A stretch of DNA of 64,000 bases from Polaribacter sp. (GTDB taxonomy: Bacteria; Bacteroidota; Bacteroidia; Flavobacteriales; Flavobacteriaceae): assembly GCA_020740485.1 (NCBI GenBank), contig DYMN01000001.1, positions 124,001-188,000 on the forward strand, read 5' to 3'. Below, in pieces: positions 53,763 through 62,976 of this stretch; positions within the stretch are counted from its first letter, which is position 1, and each line of letters starts with the position of its first letter. A program made the translations under genes and the position numbers. The notes beneath the pieces were generated by a model. That model was not told the DNA's origin and did no database searches. It saw nothing but the letters and a program-made list of their open reading frames with translations.

Positions 53763-54929
53763 ATGTACGAAATTTTTCAAAATACAGAAGTAGCATTTGC
53801 TGTAAAAACAGATGGTGAAATAGAGCGCGCGTATTATTTATTTAAAATAATCCAAAGTGAACCGATGGTGAAGATAGGTTCAAAAATAACCCAATTTGCC
53901 TTAAAAGCCCATTTACCGGTAGAAGGATTGATAAGAACTACCGTTTTTAATCATTTTTGTGGTGGGGTGAGTATTGAAGATTGCATGCCGGTTGCGGAAA
54001 AAATGTACAGCAAAAATGTCTATGCAATTTTAGATTATTCTGCAGAAGGGAAAGAAGAAGAAAGCGCCTTTGACAAAGCGGTTGATATCACGTTAGAAGT
54101 CATTGCAAAAGCAAAAGATAAAGTAAATTTACCTTTTGCTGTTTTTAAACCCACCGGTATAGGTAGAATGGAATTGTATGAAAAAATAACCGAAGGTACT
54201 GTTTTGACTACTGAAGAAAATGCAGAATGGCAAAGAGTTTTGGCTCGCTATAACAAAGTTGCTCAAGCAGCTTATGATTTTGATGTCCCTTTGTTAATAG
54301 ATGCCGAAGATTTTAGCATGCAGAAAGCGGCTGATAACGCTGTGGAAGCTTTGATGGAAAAATACAACAAAGAAAAAGTAATTGTATTTGGTACTTTGCA
54401 ATTATACAGAAAAGACCGATTAGATTATATAAAAGCCTTGCACCAAAGAGCAATAGAAAAAGGCTTTCACGTGGGAATGAAATTAGTCCGCGGTGCTTAT
54501 ATGGAAAAAGAAAGAGAAAGAGCTGAAAAAATGGGTTATCCTGATCCTATTTGCGATACGAAGGAAGCTACCGATAAAATGTATAATGAGGTAATGAAAT
54601 TCATGTTTGATAACATCGACCGAATGGCAATTTATGTTGGAACACACAATGAGGAAAGTTCCTATATTTTTAAAGAACTCATTGACCAATCCGGTTTAGA
54701 AAAAAATGATAAGAGACTTTGGTTTGGACAACTTTTTGGAATGAGCGACCATATCACGTACAATTTAGGAAAATTAGGATACAATGTGTCTAAATATTTG
54801 CCATTCGGTCCCGTACGCGATGTAATGCCTTATTTGATAAGGAGAGCTGATGAAAATACATCCGTAGGCGATCAAACCAACCGTGAGTTAGAACTCTTAA
54901 TCAAAGAGAAAAAAAGGAGAGGAATATAA
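53763..54929 (+). CDS. Proline dehydrogenase family protein
   Basis: 388 residues, the single-function form. FAD-barrel landmarks: KPTGIGRMELYEKI, LLIDAEDF, VIVFGTLQLYRKDRLDYI, KLVRGAYMEKERERA, YVGTHNEESS, FGQLFGMSDHITYNLG and the C-terminal YLPFGPVRDVMPYLIRRADEN. It oxidises proline to pyrroline-5-carboxylate, passing electrons to the quinone pool. The P5C dehydrogenase gene is not in the window. Regulation may involve the inverted repeat just upstream. Confidence 0.95.
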   Translation: MYEIFQNTEVAFAVKTDGEIERAYYLFKIIQSEPMVKIGSKITQFALKAHLPVEGLIRTTVFNHFCGGVSIEDCMPVAEKMYSKNVYAILDYSAEGKEEESAFDKAVDITLEVIAKAKDKVNLPFAVFKPTGIGRMELYEKITEGTVLTTEENAEWQRVLARYNKVAQAAYDFDVPLLIDAEDFSMQKAADNAVEALMEKYNKEKVIVFGTLQLYRKDRLDYIKALHQRAIEKGFHVGMKLVRGAYMEKERERAEKMGYPDPICDTKEATDKMYNEVMKFMFDNIDRMAIYVGTHNEESSYIFKELIDQSGLEKNDKRLWFGQLFGMSDHITYNLGKLGYNVSKYLPFGPVRDVMPYLIRRADENTSVGDQTNRELELLIKEKKRRGI

Positions 54930-54961
54930 AGAATTTTCTAAAAAAACAGTCCTTTATAAAC

Positions 54962-55005
54962 AATACTTACCCAACTCGGATAATCATTCGAGTAGGGTAA
55001 GTGTT
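54962..55005. terminator. Strong 20-bp hairpin between proline dehydrogenase and a small ORF
   Basis: AATACTTACCCAACTCGGAT pairs with the stretch ending at 55005, with one mismatch and two wobble pairs and loop AATC. It is between two convergent genes and may stop both, but neither side has a long T run. Confidence 0.55.
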
Positions 55006-55021
55006 GATGTGATATTAATGC

Positions 55022-55156
55022 TTATTGGTTCTTTTTCTTACCACCCATCATAAAAATAACTAACGCTACGACAAGTCCTAAAAAAACGGCAAACATAATT
55101 ATAGCTTGTAAAACTCCGTTGCCCCAACCTACTAGTGAAATAAAATTTGAGATCAT
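55022..55156 (-). CDS. 44-residue single-pass membrane protein
   Basis: ATG at 55156-55154, stop at 55024-55022. The product starts MISNFISLVGWGNGVLQAII and continues with a hydrophobic helix (MFAVFLGLVVALVIFMMGG) and a basic tail KKKNQ, the orientation expected for an inner-membrane microprotein. A hydrophobic stretch with a positive tail over a full ATG-stop frame in a 400-bp gap is unlikely by chance. Function unknown. Confidence 0.65.
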   Translation of the reverse strand: MISNFISLVGWGNGVLQAIIMFAVFLGLVVALVIFMMGGKKKNQ

Positions 55157-55327
55157 AATTTTGATTAGTTTAGTTCATTAATGCGAAATTAATAATTATT
55201 TAATAAAAAAGTATGATAATTATCATTTAAAAGATTTATAATAAAAATTTACTTTAAAAATCTATTGTTGTCAAAATTTCATATTAATAATTAGGATTTT
55301 GATAGATAAATAGACTATTTTTAGAAA

Positions 55328-56917
55328 TCACTTATATTCACTGGTAAAATGTAATTTAACCGTAGGATATTTCTGTTGACTCATTTGTATAGAAAAAGCA
55401 GAATCGGCTAAAAATACTAATTGCCCTTGTTTATCTCTGGCTAAATAACGTTGTTTGATTCTTAGAAACTCTTTGTATTCTTCATTATTAACATCTTCGG
55501 GATCAATCCAACAGGCTTTGTGAACGCTAATGTTTTCATAAGTACATTTGGCTCCATATTCGTGTTCCAATCGGTATTGAATGACCTCATATTGCAATGC
55601 TCCCACCGTTCCAATAATTTTTCTTCCGTTGGCTTCCATGGTAAACAATTGAGCTACCCCTTCGTCCATCAGTTGGTCAACACCTTTTGCCATTTGTTTG
55701 GCTTTCATTGGATCAGCATTGTTTATATAACGAAAATGTTCTGGAGAAAAATTAGGAATGCCCTTGAAGTTCATTATTTCGCCTTCGGTGAGTGTATCGC
55801 CTATTTTAAAATTTCCGGTATCAGGAAGTCCTACAATATCGCCGGGAAATGATTCATCAATAATTTCTTTTTTTTCCGCAAAAAAGGTATTAGGGCTCGA
55901 AAATTTGAAGTTTTTTCCTGATCTCACGTGTAAATAAGGTGTATTCCTGGTAAATACCCCTGAGACTATTTTAACAAAAGCCAGGCGATTTCTGTGGTTG
56001 GGATCCATGTTGGCATGAATTTTAAACACAAATCCGCTTACGTTGTTCTCATCGGGTTTTACTAACCGCGTGTCACTCATTTTTGGTAAAGGAGTAGGAG
56101 CTATATCTATAAAACAATCTAACAATTCCTTGACCCCGAAATTATTGAGGGCAGAACCAAAAAAAACAGGTTGTAATTTTCCGGATAAATATTCGTCTCT
56201 GTCAAAAGTCGGATAAATTTCAGTGACTAATTCCATTTCATCACGTAATAATTGAGCTGATTTTTCCCCAATCATTTTTTCTAATTCAGGGCTGCTGATA
56301 TCATCAAACTCAATTCCTTTTGAAATTTTCTGCTTGTTCTCACCGGAATATAAATTGAGTTTTTGTTCCCAAATATTGTAAATCCCTTTGAATTCATAGC
56401 CCATGCCTATTGGAAAACTCAATGGGGTAATTCTTAATCCTAATTTTTGTTCTACTTCATCTAACAAATCAAAAGCATCTTTTCCTTCTCGGTCCAATTT
56501 GTTGATAAACACAATAATGGGAATTTGACGCATTCTGCAGACCTCAACTAATTTTTCGGTTTGCTCTTCAACCCCTTTTGCTACGTCAATCACCACAATT
56601 ACACTGTCCACAGCGGTTAGCGTTCTGAAGGTGTCTTCCGCAAAATCTTTGTGACCGGGTGTATCTAATATATTGATTTTTTTTCCTAAATACTCAAAAG
56701 CCAAGACCGATGTGGCTACAGAAATTCCTCTTTGTCGCTCTATTTCCATAAAGTCGGAAGTGGCTCCTTTTTTAATTTTATTACTTTTTACAGCTCCCGC
56801 TTCTTGAATGGCTCCCCCAAACAGTAATAATTTTTCGGTTAAGGTTGTTTTTCCAGCATCTGGATGCGATATGATTCCAAAAGTTCTTCTGCGTGCTATT
56901 TCCGATTGTAGTGACAT
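55328..56917 (-). CDS. prfC: Peptide chain release factor 3
   Basis: GTPase that recycles RF1/RF2 from the ribosome. 529 residues from the ATG at 56917 (MSLQSEIARRRTFGIISHPD); the frame to 56950 adds 11 residues that lie over the -7 box, so the inner start is chosen. G1 HPDAGKTTLTEK, G3 DTPGHKDFAED, G4 NKLDREG, then domains II-III with GTVGALQYEVIQYRLEHEYGA near the C-terminus. A -7 box TATTTTTG lies on the minus strand at 56947-56940. Divergent from idi. Confidence 0.97.
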   Translation of the reverse strand: MSLQSEIARRRTFGIISHPDAGKTTLTEKLLLFGGAIQEAGAVKSNKIKKGATSDFMEIERQRGISVATSVLAFEYLGKKINILDTPGHKDFAEDTFRTLTAVDSVIVVIDVAKGVEEQTEKLVEVCRMRQIPIIVFINKLDREGKDAFDLLDEVEQKLGLRITPLSFPIGMGYEFKGIYNIWEQKLNLYSGENKQKISKGIEFDDISSPELEKMIGEKSAQLLRDEMELVTEIYPTFDRDEYLSGKLQPVFFGSALNNFGVKELLDCFIDIAPTPLPKMSDTRLVKPDENNVSGFVFKIHANMDPNHRNRLAFVKIVSGVFTRNTPYLHVRSGKNFKFSSPNTFFAEKKEIIDESFPGDIVGLPDTGNFKIGDTLTEGEIMNFKGIPNFSPEHFRYINNADPMKAKQMAKGVDQLMDEGVAQLFTMEANGRKIIGTVGALQYEVIQYRLEHEYGAKCTYENISVHKACWIDPEDVNNEEYKEFLRIKQRYLARDKQGQLVFLADSAFSIQMSQQKYPTVKLHFTSEYK

Positions 56918-56985
56918 TGAAATGTTTTTTTTAAGTTTGCAAAAATACATTTTTTAGTTCAATGTATATTGTGTACCGTTTTTTG

Positions 56986-56993
56986 TAGATTTG
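56986..56993 (+). promoter_or_regulatory. -7 promoter element of idi-rfbC
   Basis: TAGATTTG, 21 bp before the idi ATG at 57014; a TTG lies 14 nt upstream, closer than the usual 19-21. Confidence 0.45.
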
Positions 56994-57013
56994 CGTTTTT
57001 AATAATTTAATGA

Positions 57014-57526
57014 ATGGATAAAGATTATGTTATATTAGTCAATGAAAATGACGAACCGCAAGGGTTGATGGAAAAAATAGAAGCACACAAAAAAGCCTTG
57101 TTGCACAGAGCTTTTTCCGTCTTTATTTTCAATGCTAAAAATGAGTTGATGTTACAACAAAGAGCTATAAATAAATACCATTCACCTTTACTTTGGACCA
57201 ATACCTGTTGCAGTCATCAAAAACAAAACGAAAACAATATAGAAGCGGGAAAAAGACGCTTGAAAGAAGAAATGGGGTTTGAATGTGACTTAGAAGAAAA
57301 ATTTTCATTCATTTATAAAGCCCCTTTCGATAACGGACTTACGGAACATGAACTAGATCACGTGATGGTAGGTTTTTACAATGAAAATCCTCAGATAAAC
57401 AAAGTAGAAGTGGAAAGTTTTAAATGGTGTTCATTGAATGATATTCAATTAGATATGCAAGAACATCCGGAGAAATACACCGCATGGTTTAAAAAAATAT
57501 TTAACGAATTTTTAAATAGATTGTAA
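57014..57526 (+). CDS. idi: Isopentenyl-diphosphate delta-isomerase, type I
   Basis: 170 residues, Nudix fold. Converts IPP to DMAPP. Catalytic cysteine in TNTCCSHQ, metal and acid residues in AGKRRLKEEMGFECDL and ELDHVMVGF. Length and motifs fit bacterial Idi-1. The rfbC gene starts 2 bp after its stop, so the two are likely one transcript. Confidence 0.95.
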   Translation: MDKDYVILVNENDEPQGLMEKIEAHKKALLHRAFSVFIFNAKNELMLQQRAINKYHSPLLWTNTCCSHQKQNENNIEAGKRRLKEEMGFECDLEEKFSFIYKAPFDNGLTEHELDHVMVGFYNENPQINKVEVESFKWCSLNDIQLDMQEHPEKYTAWFKKIFNEFLNRL

Positions 57527-57528
57527 AC

Positions 57529-58068
57529 ATGTTAGTAGAAAATACACCAATCGAAGGGCTTAAAATTATTACGCCAAAAGTATTTGGAGATGCACGCGGT
57601 TATTTTATGGAATCGTACAATCACGATAGATGGTTTCAGGTTTTGAATGTACATTTCATACAAGACAACGAATCAAAATCGAGTAAAAATGTATTGCGTG
57701 GATTACATTTTCAAGTGCCTCCTTTTGCACAAGATAAATTAGTCAGAGTAATTTCAGGTTCCGTATTGGATGTAGCTGTAGATTTGAGAAAAGAATCGAA
57801 AACTTATGGTCAGCACTACAAAATTTTACTTTCCAACGAAAACAAAAAACAATTTTTTATTCCGGCGGGCTTTGCTCACGGATTTTTAGCTTTAGAAGAT
57901 GATACTATTTTTTCCTACAAGTGTTCCAATTATTATCATCCGAGTAGTGAAGGAATATTACTTTGGAATGATATTGATTTAAAAATAGATTGGGGTAATA
58001 TTGATTTTTTAATCAGTGAAAGAGACCAAAATGGACTGAATTTTAAGGGTTTTAATTCTCCTTTTTAG
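57529..58068 (+). CDS. rfbC: dTDP-4-dehydrorhamnose 3,5-epimerase
   Basis: Third step of dTDP-L-rhamnose synthesis for surface polysaccharide. 179 residues: LRGLHFQVPPFAQDKLVRV with the catalytic His, DVAVDLRKESKTYGQH, FIPAGFAHGFLALEDD and the C-terminal ILLWNDIDLKIDW. All RmlC signatures are present. Other rhamnose genes are not adjacent. Confidence 0.96.
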   Translation: MLVENTPIEGLKIITPKVFGDARGYFMESYNHDRWFQVLNVHFIQDNESKSSKNVLRGLHFQVPPFAQDKLVRVISGSVLDVAVDLRKESKTYGQHYKILLSNENKKQFFIPAGFAHGFLALEDDTIFSYKCSNYYHPSSEGILLWNDIDLKIDWGNIDFLISERDQNGLNFKGFNSPF

Positions 58069-58141
58069 GTTTGAAATACTTTACTATTGTTTCTATAAAG
58101 CTCAATAAGGACATTTAAAATGACTTGCTAATAAAGAATTA

Positions 58142-58169
58142 AAAAAAACCGCGTTTGCGCGCGGTTTTT
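58142..58169. terminator. Bidirectional terminator between rfbC and dnaN
   Basis: AAAAAACCGCG and CGCGGTTTTTT flank a short loop (TTTGCG), with A and T runs on the two sides, as expected between convergent genes. Confidence 0.9.
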
Positions 58170-58189
58170 TATCAGTTTATGAGGTTTTT

Positions 58190-59308
58190 TTAGCTGTTTA
58201 ACATTACCGGCATCACCAACATTAATATATCTTCTCCTTCTTCTTTTCCGTCTAATGGCGTTAATATTCCTGCTCTGCTGGGCACTGACATCTCAATAAG
58301 AATATCTTCTGAACTCAAATTACTCAACATTTCAATTAAGAACTTTGAATTAAAACCGATTTGCATGTCATCTCCTTCAAACTGACAAGTAAGACGCTCA
58401 TCTGCTTTATTTGAAAAATCAAGATCTTCCGCAGAGATGTTCAATTCTGTTCCTGCCATTTTCAATCTGATTTGATGTGTTGACTTGCTAGAAAAAATAG
58501 CAGCTCTTCTCACAGAATTTAAGAAAGCAGTTCGATTAACCATTAACTTATTAGGATTTTCTTTAGGAATTACGGCATCATAATTTGGATATTTTCCATC
58601 AATTAACCTGCAAGTAAGAGAAACACTGTCAAAACTGAATTTAGCATTAGTTTCATTGTATTCTATTGAAACATCACTTTCAGCACCTGATAAGATATTC
58701 TTGAGAATATTCAAAGGTTTTTTTGGCATGATAAATTCGGCTGCATCTTTTGCCTTCAAATCTTTGCGTTCATATTTGACCAATTTATGTGCATCAGTAG
58801 CTACAAAGGTCAATTCATCTGAATTGAATTGGAAAAACACACCATTCATCACGGGTCTCAAATCGTCATTACCGGTGGCAAAAACCGTGTAATTGATAGC
58901 CGTAGCCAGTATTTCGCAAGGAATTTGAGTTTTACTGGGAGCTTCTAAATTAACTGTTTTAGGAAATTCACTTCCGTCGTAATAGGCCATATCATATTTT
59001 CCAAAATCTGAACTAATCTCAACGGTATGATTTTCTTTAACTACAAAAGTCAAAGGTTGTTCGGGAAATGTTTTAATTGCATCTACTAATAATCTAGCAT
59101 TCAAAGCTATAGATCCGGTGTATTCGGACTGAACTTCTATGGAACTACTCATTATAGTCTCAATATCAGAAGCGGTAATTTTTAACTTGTTGTTAGATAA
59201 TTCAAACAAGAAATTATCTAATATTGGTAAAGTATTATTGGTATTAACGATACCAACTAATACTTGTAATTGTTTTAAGAGTTGCGAACTGGATACAATA
59301 AATTGCAT
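58190..59308 (-). CDS. dnaN: DNA polymerase III beta subunit (sliding clamp)
   Basis: 372 residues, the normal length. Starts MQFIVSSSQLLKQLQVLVGI and shows the three clamp repeats (FELSNNKLKITASDIETIM; DDLRPVMNGVFFQF with TFVATDAHKLVKYE; GFNSKFLIEML), ending LMLVMPVMLNS. It tethers the replicative polymerase to DNA. Alone on the minus strand with a full promoter at 59328-59357. dnaA and oriC are not visible. Confidence 0.97.
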   Translation of the reverse strand: MQFIVSSSQLLKQLQVLVGIVNTNNTLPILDNFLFELSNNKLKITASDIETIMSSSIEVQSEYTGSIALNARLLVDAIKTFPEQPLTFVVKENHTVEISSDFGKYDMAYYDGSEFPKTVNLEAPSKTQIPCEILATAINYTVFATGNDDLRPVMNGVFFQFNSDELTFVATDAHKLVKYERKDLKAKDAAEFIMPKKPLNILKNILSGAESDVSIEYNETNAKFSFDSVSLTCRLIDGKYPNYDAVIPKENPNKLMVNRTAFLNSVRRAAIFSSKSTHQIRLKMAGTELNISAEDLDFSNKADERLTCQFEGDDMQIGFNSKFLIEMLSNLSSEDILIEMSVPSRAGILTPLDGKEEGEDILMLVMPVMLNS

Positions 59309-59327
59309 GATTTTGGTTTTAGGATTG

Positions 59328-59357
59328 CAAATTTAATTAAAAAAATTTCATTGACAA
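59328..59357 (-). promoter_or_regulatory. dnaN promoter
   Basis: Minus strand TTTG with TTG at 59357-59355, 19 nt spacer, TAAATTTG (59335-59328), 20 bp from the start codon. One of the best promoter matches in the window. Confidence 0.75.
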
Positions 59358-59359
59358 AG

Positions 59360-59694
59360 ATATGACTTTTTTGTTTAAAACATCTTTTTCTACAAATGAA
59401 AGATTTTTAATTTGGATTTACAGCCAAAAAAGTTACAGATTGTAATTTTGACAGAATAGAATAATCTATTTTTAAAGAATTTTGATTATTTTTAACTATA
59501 TAAATTTCCTAAATGCTGAGATAATTATATTACTCCTTGTATATTGGTCATGAAGTTAAAAAATTCTATGCAAATTAGCAAACTTAATTTGTCTTTACGT
59601 CAGTGAATGTTGAGCAGTTCTCTTGGAACAACATCACAATTCCTTCAATCGGATTATCTTTTCGTTGTCATAATAAACATGCTACAATCCGACT
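59360..59694. other. Gap between dnaN and the peptidase/propeller gene, no feature seen
   Basis: About 335 bp of AT-rich sequence. A lone TAATTTTG occurs on the plus strand at 59443-59450 with no -33 partner and no terminator behind it. I see no open frame, tRNA or repeat here. Confidence 0.5.
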
Positions 59695-62600
59695 TTACCA
59701 TCCAGGAACAAAGTTGAGTCCGAATACACCACCAATTCCTTTCAGTTGTAAAGGGAAAGCATAATAAGGTTCTATAATGATTTGTCCAAATAAATTGATT
59801 CTAGTGGAAATGCCGGTACTGGTAACCCATTTTGAATCTGCAAAATTTCTATTTACTGATACATACTGATTGTATGAGTTGTAGGAATTATAAGTACCCC
59901 AAGCTTTTCCAATATCGAAAAAAAGATTTAAATCAGAAAATAAAAATCCTGACTTAATTGCAGCAAGTCTCTCCGGACCTGTAAAGGGAAACCTAAATTC
60001 AAAACTTCCCACCAACATTTTACTTCCTAACAAATCATTTGGAGACAGCACATCAGGATTTAAACTAGAAGATTTTTCAAAAGCATTGTAGGTATAACCT
60101 CTTATGATTGTTTCATATCCTAAATACAATGGGGGCAAAATGGTGTTATTAGCGCCACTTCCCAGTCTGTTATAAGACAAACCTCTAAAAGCTAAACCAA
60201 TTGGTTTTATAAAAAAGTATTTTCTGGTGTCAGCTAATAATGTTGTCATATTTATTTTGCCCAGAGATTGTTGCAATTCTAATCTATAACGATATCCTTT
60301 CATAGGAGCCGACATGCCAAAACTAGAATCATCTCCTACATAAGCTATATTAAAATCTTGGATATAAAAGGAATCTCCGGCATCTAAATTTCTCTCTGGT
60401 TTATAGTCTAATAAATAATAACCTGATTGATCATAGTAATATTTGTATTTATCTAAACGAAAACTATAATAACTTGCAGAGGTTGACATTTCCATTCTTT
60501 TTACCTTTGAGAAGGGATAAAAGGTGAAAAAACTCGCTTGGTCTTGAAACATCCTGTATACATAATATGTTTTTACTATTGCTTGGTAAGTATTGTTATC
60601 TATAACTAGATCTTCATATTCTATTCCATAGTTGTAATATCTAAAGGGCACATGGCTCAATCCACCGCCCCAACCATAACGTGATTTGCTGTTCAGATAG
60701 GCAACCTGTCCTCCAAAGTCTTGGAGTTCGCCATTTAAAACTGCACCAACATACAATTGATTGTCGTTGAGCATGTCTCCAAAAAGCATATTGACGCCTC
60801 CCGCCATGCCGGTGCCATATCTTCCGGTAGAAACCCCAACTCCTCCGCTACTGATGTAGTCTAACTTGAATTTAGGTTTATAGGGTTCTTGGGTCATTTT
60901 GCCGGTTTCAGGCACAATGTTTTCATTTTCTAATAATTTATTAACAAATCCGTCTTGTAAAAACATAGAAGGTAATACGGCTGCAGCTTTATTTATTGAA
61001 GTTACAGCTACCTCTTTTGGATCTGTTATTTCATCGACATTCAATGTGTAAATATTATAATTGGAATCTTGATACAAACTATAGATAATTGCATTTGTTT
61101 GAGAAATAGAAATTGCCGGCGCATGATTTGTTATACCGCTAATTCCGGTAACAAATTGGGTGAACTGATGTATTTTCTCCTTATCCAAATCATAGGAATA
61201 CAAATCTCTAAATCCCTCCCTGTCAGAAAGAAAATATATTTTATTTCCATCAGGAGCAAATAGCGGGTTCATATTATTAGAGTCTTTAAATAAAGGAAGT
61301 TTCTTTGTTTTTAAGGTTGCGTAGTCTAAAATAAAAATGGAAAAATTTTTGTTTGGTTTTGTATCATTTTCATCCAGTACATCGGAAATATAAACAATCT
61401 CACTTCCGTCAGGGGACCATTTTGGTTGCATTTGGGCAAAATAATCATGGGTTAATTGCTTAATTTCTTTTGATTTGACATCAATTGTATATAAATCGCT
61501 TTGACCATTAACCAATCCGGTAAAAACGATTTTACTTCCATTAGGAGACCAGTCTAAGTTATCAAAGGCTGGAATTTCATCAATAAAAAATTCATCTACT
61601 ACCTTGTTTTCTTTTACTGAAGCAATTGCCATTTTTTTTCTTCCTTGGCTGAAAATTACAAAAGCAAAATGATCATTATCGGGCGACCAAGCTCCTGCAG
61701 ATTCAAATCCGTCAATATCATCAGCATGAGATTGTTTGGTTTTGGTAGCTAATTTTTTAATAATTTTTCCGGTTTGGGCGTCAGCTAAATATAAATCTAT
61801 TGAAAACAAATCTTTCTCCGAGAAGAAAATAAAATATTTTCCGTTGGGGCTTATTGCAGGAGAAATATTTAACCTTCCTCCATTGTCTATATTTATTAAT
61901 GTCTTGCCTATACCCTCAAGAGTTCGACCTTTTATTAGCGGTTTGTAGTAATTTTCTGTTGTCGTTTTCCATTTCGTTGAAAACGTATCTATTGACATTC
62001 CCAATTCTCTTAAAAAAGCGTCTTTTAAGCCATATTTAGCAGTTTCTAAAAAAAGAGGCTCCATTTTTTCGTCGCCAAACGTGCCGCTGACAAAAGCCCA
62101 AAAATCGTGACCGAATCTATAGGGGAAATACCTTGGTTCGTTTAATTTTTTTATAGTTGGAAAATAATTATAAGCTACCGCGTCACGCATCCACATAGCC
62201 GTATGCTCATCTATGGAACCTATAGACATAAATTCCGCCATTCCTTCTATCATCCACAAAGGGATGTTGGCTAAGTTATTAAACGAAAGCGAGTCATTGG
62301 CTCTTATCATATTGTATTGATGTGCATGCACTAATTCGTGTCCTAATACGTGGTCATTCTGGCTATGTGAAGGAGTCAATGGCAAAGTAACTCTGTTTTT
62401 TAAACCTTCTGTAACCCCACCGGTACTCGTTCCTATTAAGCCACTCACTACTGAAGTTTGTTGAAAATCAGCGTGATTATCATATAAAATGATGGGAGTT
62501 TTGTATGCAAAAGAATCTTTAAAGACATAACCGTGTCTTTTTTTCCATTTTTCAGCATCTTTTACAAAACTGATGATTAATGAATCATTTTTTAGATAAT

Positions 62601-62745
62601 GATACGTTTCAAAATTTTTTGATTCTACTACTTTGAAATCAAATTTTTTATATTTCACTTTGTTTTGTCCAAAATATTGAGCTTGAGTATTTTGAAACAA
62701 AAAAAGAAGGAGTAAAAAAGTTGCGTTTTTTATGTATTTTATCAT
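59695..62745 (-). CDS. Exported fusion: HExxH peptidase domain, TolB-like propeller, outer-membrane beta-barrel
   Basis: 1016 residues. A signal peptide (about 1-22, ending TQAQ) is followed by a metallopeptidase-like domain with H136-E-L-V-H140 and a downstream E167-GMAE171 that supplies a third ligand (peptidase MA type). From about 280 to 600 come WD40/TolB-like blades (SPNGKYFIFFSE, WSPDNDHFAF, WSPDGSEIVYISD, FAPDGNKIYFLSD). The last 350 residues look like a surface-antigen/Omp85-type barrel (GYETIIRGYTYN, SFEFRFPFTGPE, GKAWGTYNSYN). It is often named TolB-like or biopolymer transporter; none of the Tol system is nearby. Its substrate is unknown. Confidence 0.85.
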   Translation of the reverse strand: MIKYIKNATFLLLLFLFQNTQAQYFGQNKVKYKKFDFKVVESKNFETYHYLKNDSLIISFVKDAEKWKKRHGYVFKDSFAYKTPIILYDNHADFQQTSVVSGLIGTSTGGVTEGLKNRVTLPLTPSHSQNDHVLGHELVHAHQYNMIRANDSLSFNNLANIPLWMIEGMAEFMSIGSIDEHTAMWMRDAVAYNYFPTIKKLNEPRYFPYRFGHDFWAFVSGTFGDEKMEPLFLETAKYGLKDAFLRELGMSIDTFSTKWKTTTENYYKPLIKGRTLEGIGKTLINIDNGGRLNISPAISPNGKYFIFFSEKDLFSIDLYLADAQTGKIIKKLATKTKQSHADDIDGFESAGAWSPDNDHFAFVIFSQGRKKMAIASVKENKVVDEFFIDEIPAFDNLDWSPNGSKIVFTGLVNGQSDLYTIDVKSKEIKQLTHDYFAQMQPKWSPDGSEIVYISDVLDENDTKPNKNFSIFILDYATLKTKKLPLFKDSNNMNPLFAPDGNKIYFLSDREGFRDLYSYDLDKEKIHQFTQFVTGISGITNHAPAISISQTNAIIYSLYQDSNYNIYTLNVDEITDPKEVAVTSINKAAAVLPSMFLQDGFVNKLLENENIVPETGKMTQEPYKPKFKLDYISSGGVGVSTGRYGTGMAGGVNMLFGDMLNDNQLYVGAVLNGELQDFGGQVAYLNSKSRYGWGGGLSHVPFRYYNYGIEYEDLVIDNNTYQAIVKTYYVYRMFQDQASFFTFYPFSKVKRMEMSTSASYYSFRLDKYKYYYDQSGYYLLDYKPERNLDAGDSFYIQDFNIAYVGDDSSFGMSAPMKGYRYRLELQQSLGKINMTTLLADTRKYFFIKPIGLAFRGLSYNRLGSGANNTILPPLYLGYETIIRGYTYNAFEKSSSLNPDVLSPNDLLGSKMLVGSFEFRFPFTGPERLAAIKSGFLFSDLNLFFDIGKAWGTYNSYNSYNQYVSVNRNFADSKWVTSTGISTRINLFGQIIIEPYYAFPLQLKGIGGVFGLNFVPGW

Positions 62746-62881
62746 TGGGATTTTGGATAAAAAAAAATATTATTCTAATTATTTTATTAAGCCAAAGTAC
62801 AAAAAAAATTAATTTAAAATGTTAAAAATAAGTTTATTCACATTTTCACATTAAATATAACACTCTATTAAGAAAAAAATG

Positions 62882-62889
62882 TAATTTTG
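62882..62889 (+). promoter_or_regulatory. -7 element of candidate small RNA 3
   Basis: TAATTTTG; predicted start about 62895. The -33 TTG is not evident. Confidence 0.5.
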
Positions 62890-62894
62890 CGCCG

Positions 62895-62976
62895 TGTCGA
62901 ATGAGCACTAATATAGTGCTTAGGTATTTTTACCAATGAAAAGCTATTCACCTTAATCGGTGAGAGCTTTTTTTTT
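62895..62976 (+). ncRNA. Candidate small RNA 3 (hairpin-linker-terminator)
   Basis: A unit of about 82 nt in the gap between priA and the propeller gene, on the opposite strand to both. AGCACTA (62904-62910) and TAGTGCT (62914-62920) make a perfect 7-bp hairpin with loop ATA near the predicted 5' end. A small GGTA/TACC hairpin follows, then an intrinsic terminator: AAGCT-AT-TCACC and GGTGA-G-AGCTT around TTAATC, with nine T (62968-62976). There is no convincing reading frame. Its plan resembles that of the two units near 6.7-7.0 kb though the sequence differs. Confidence 0.55.
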
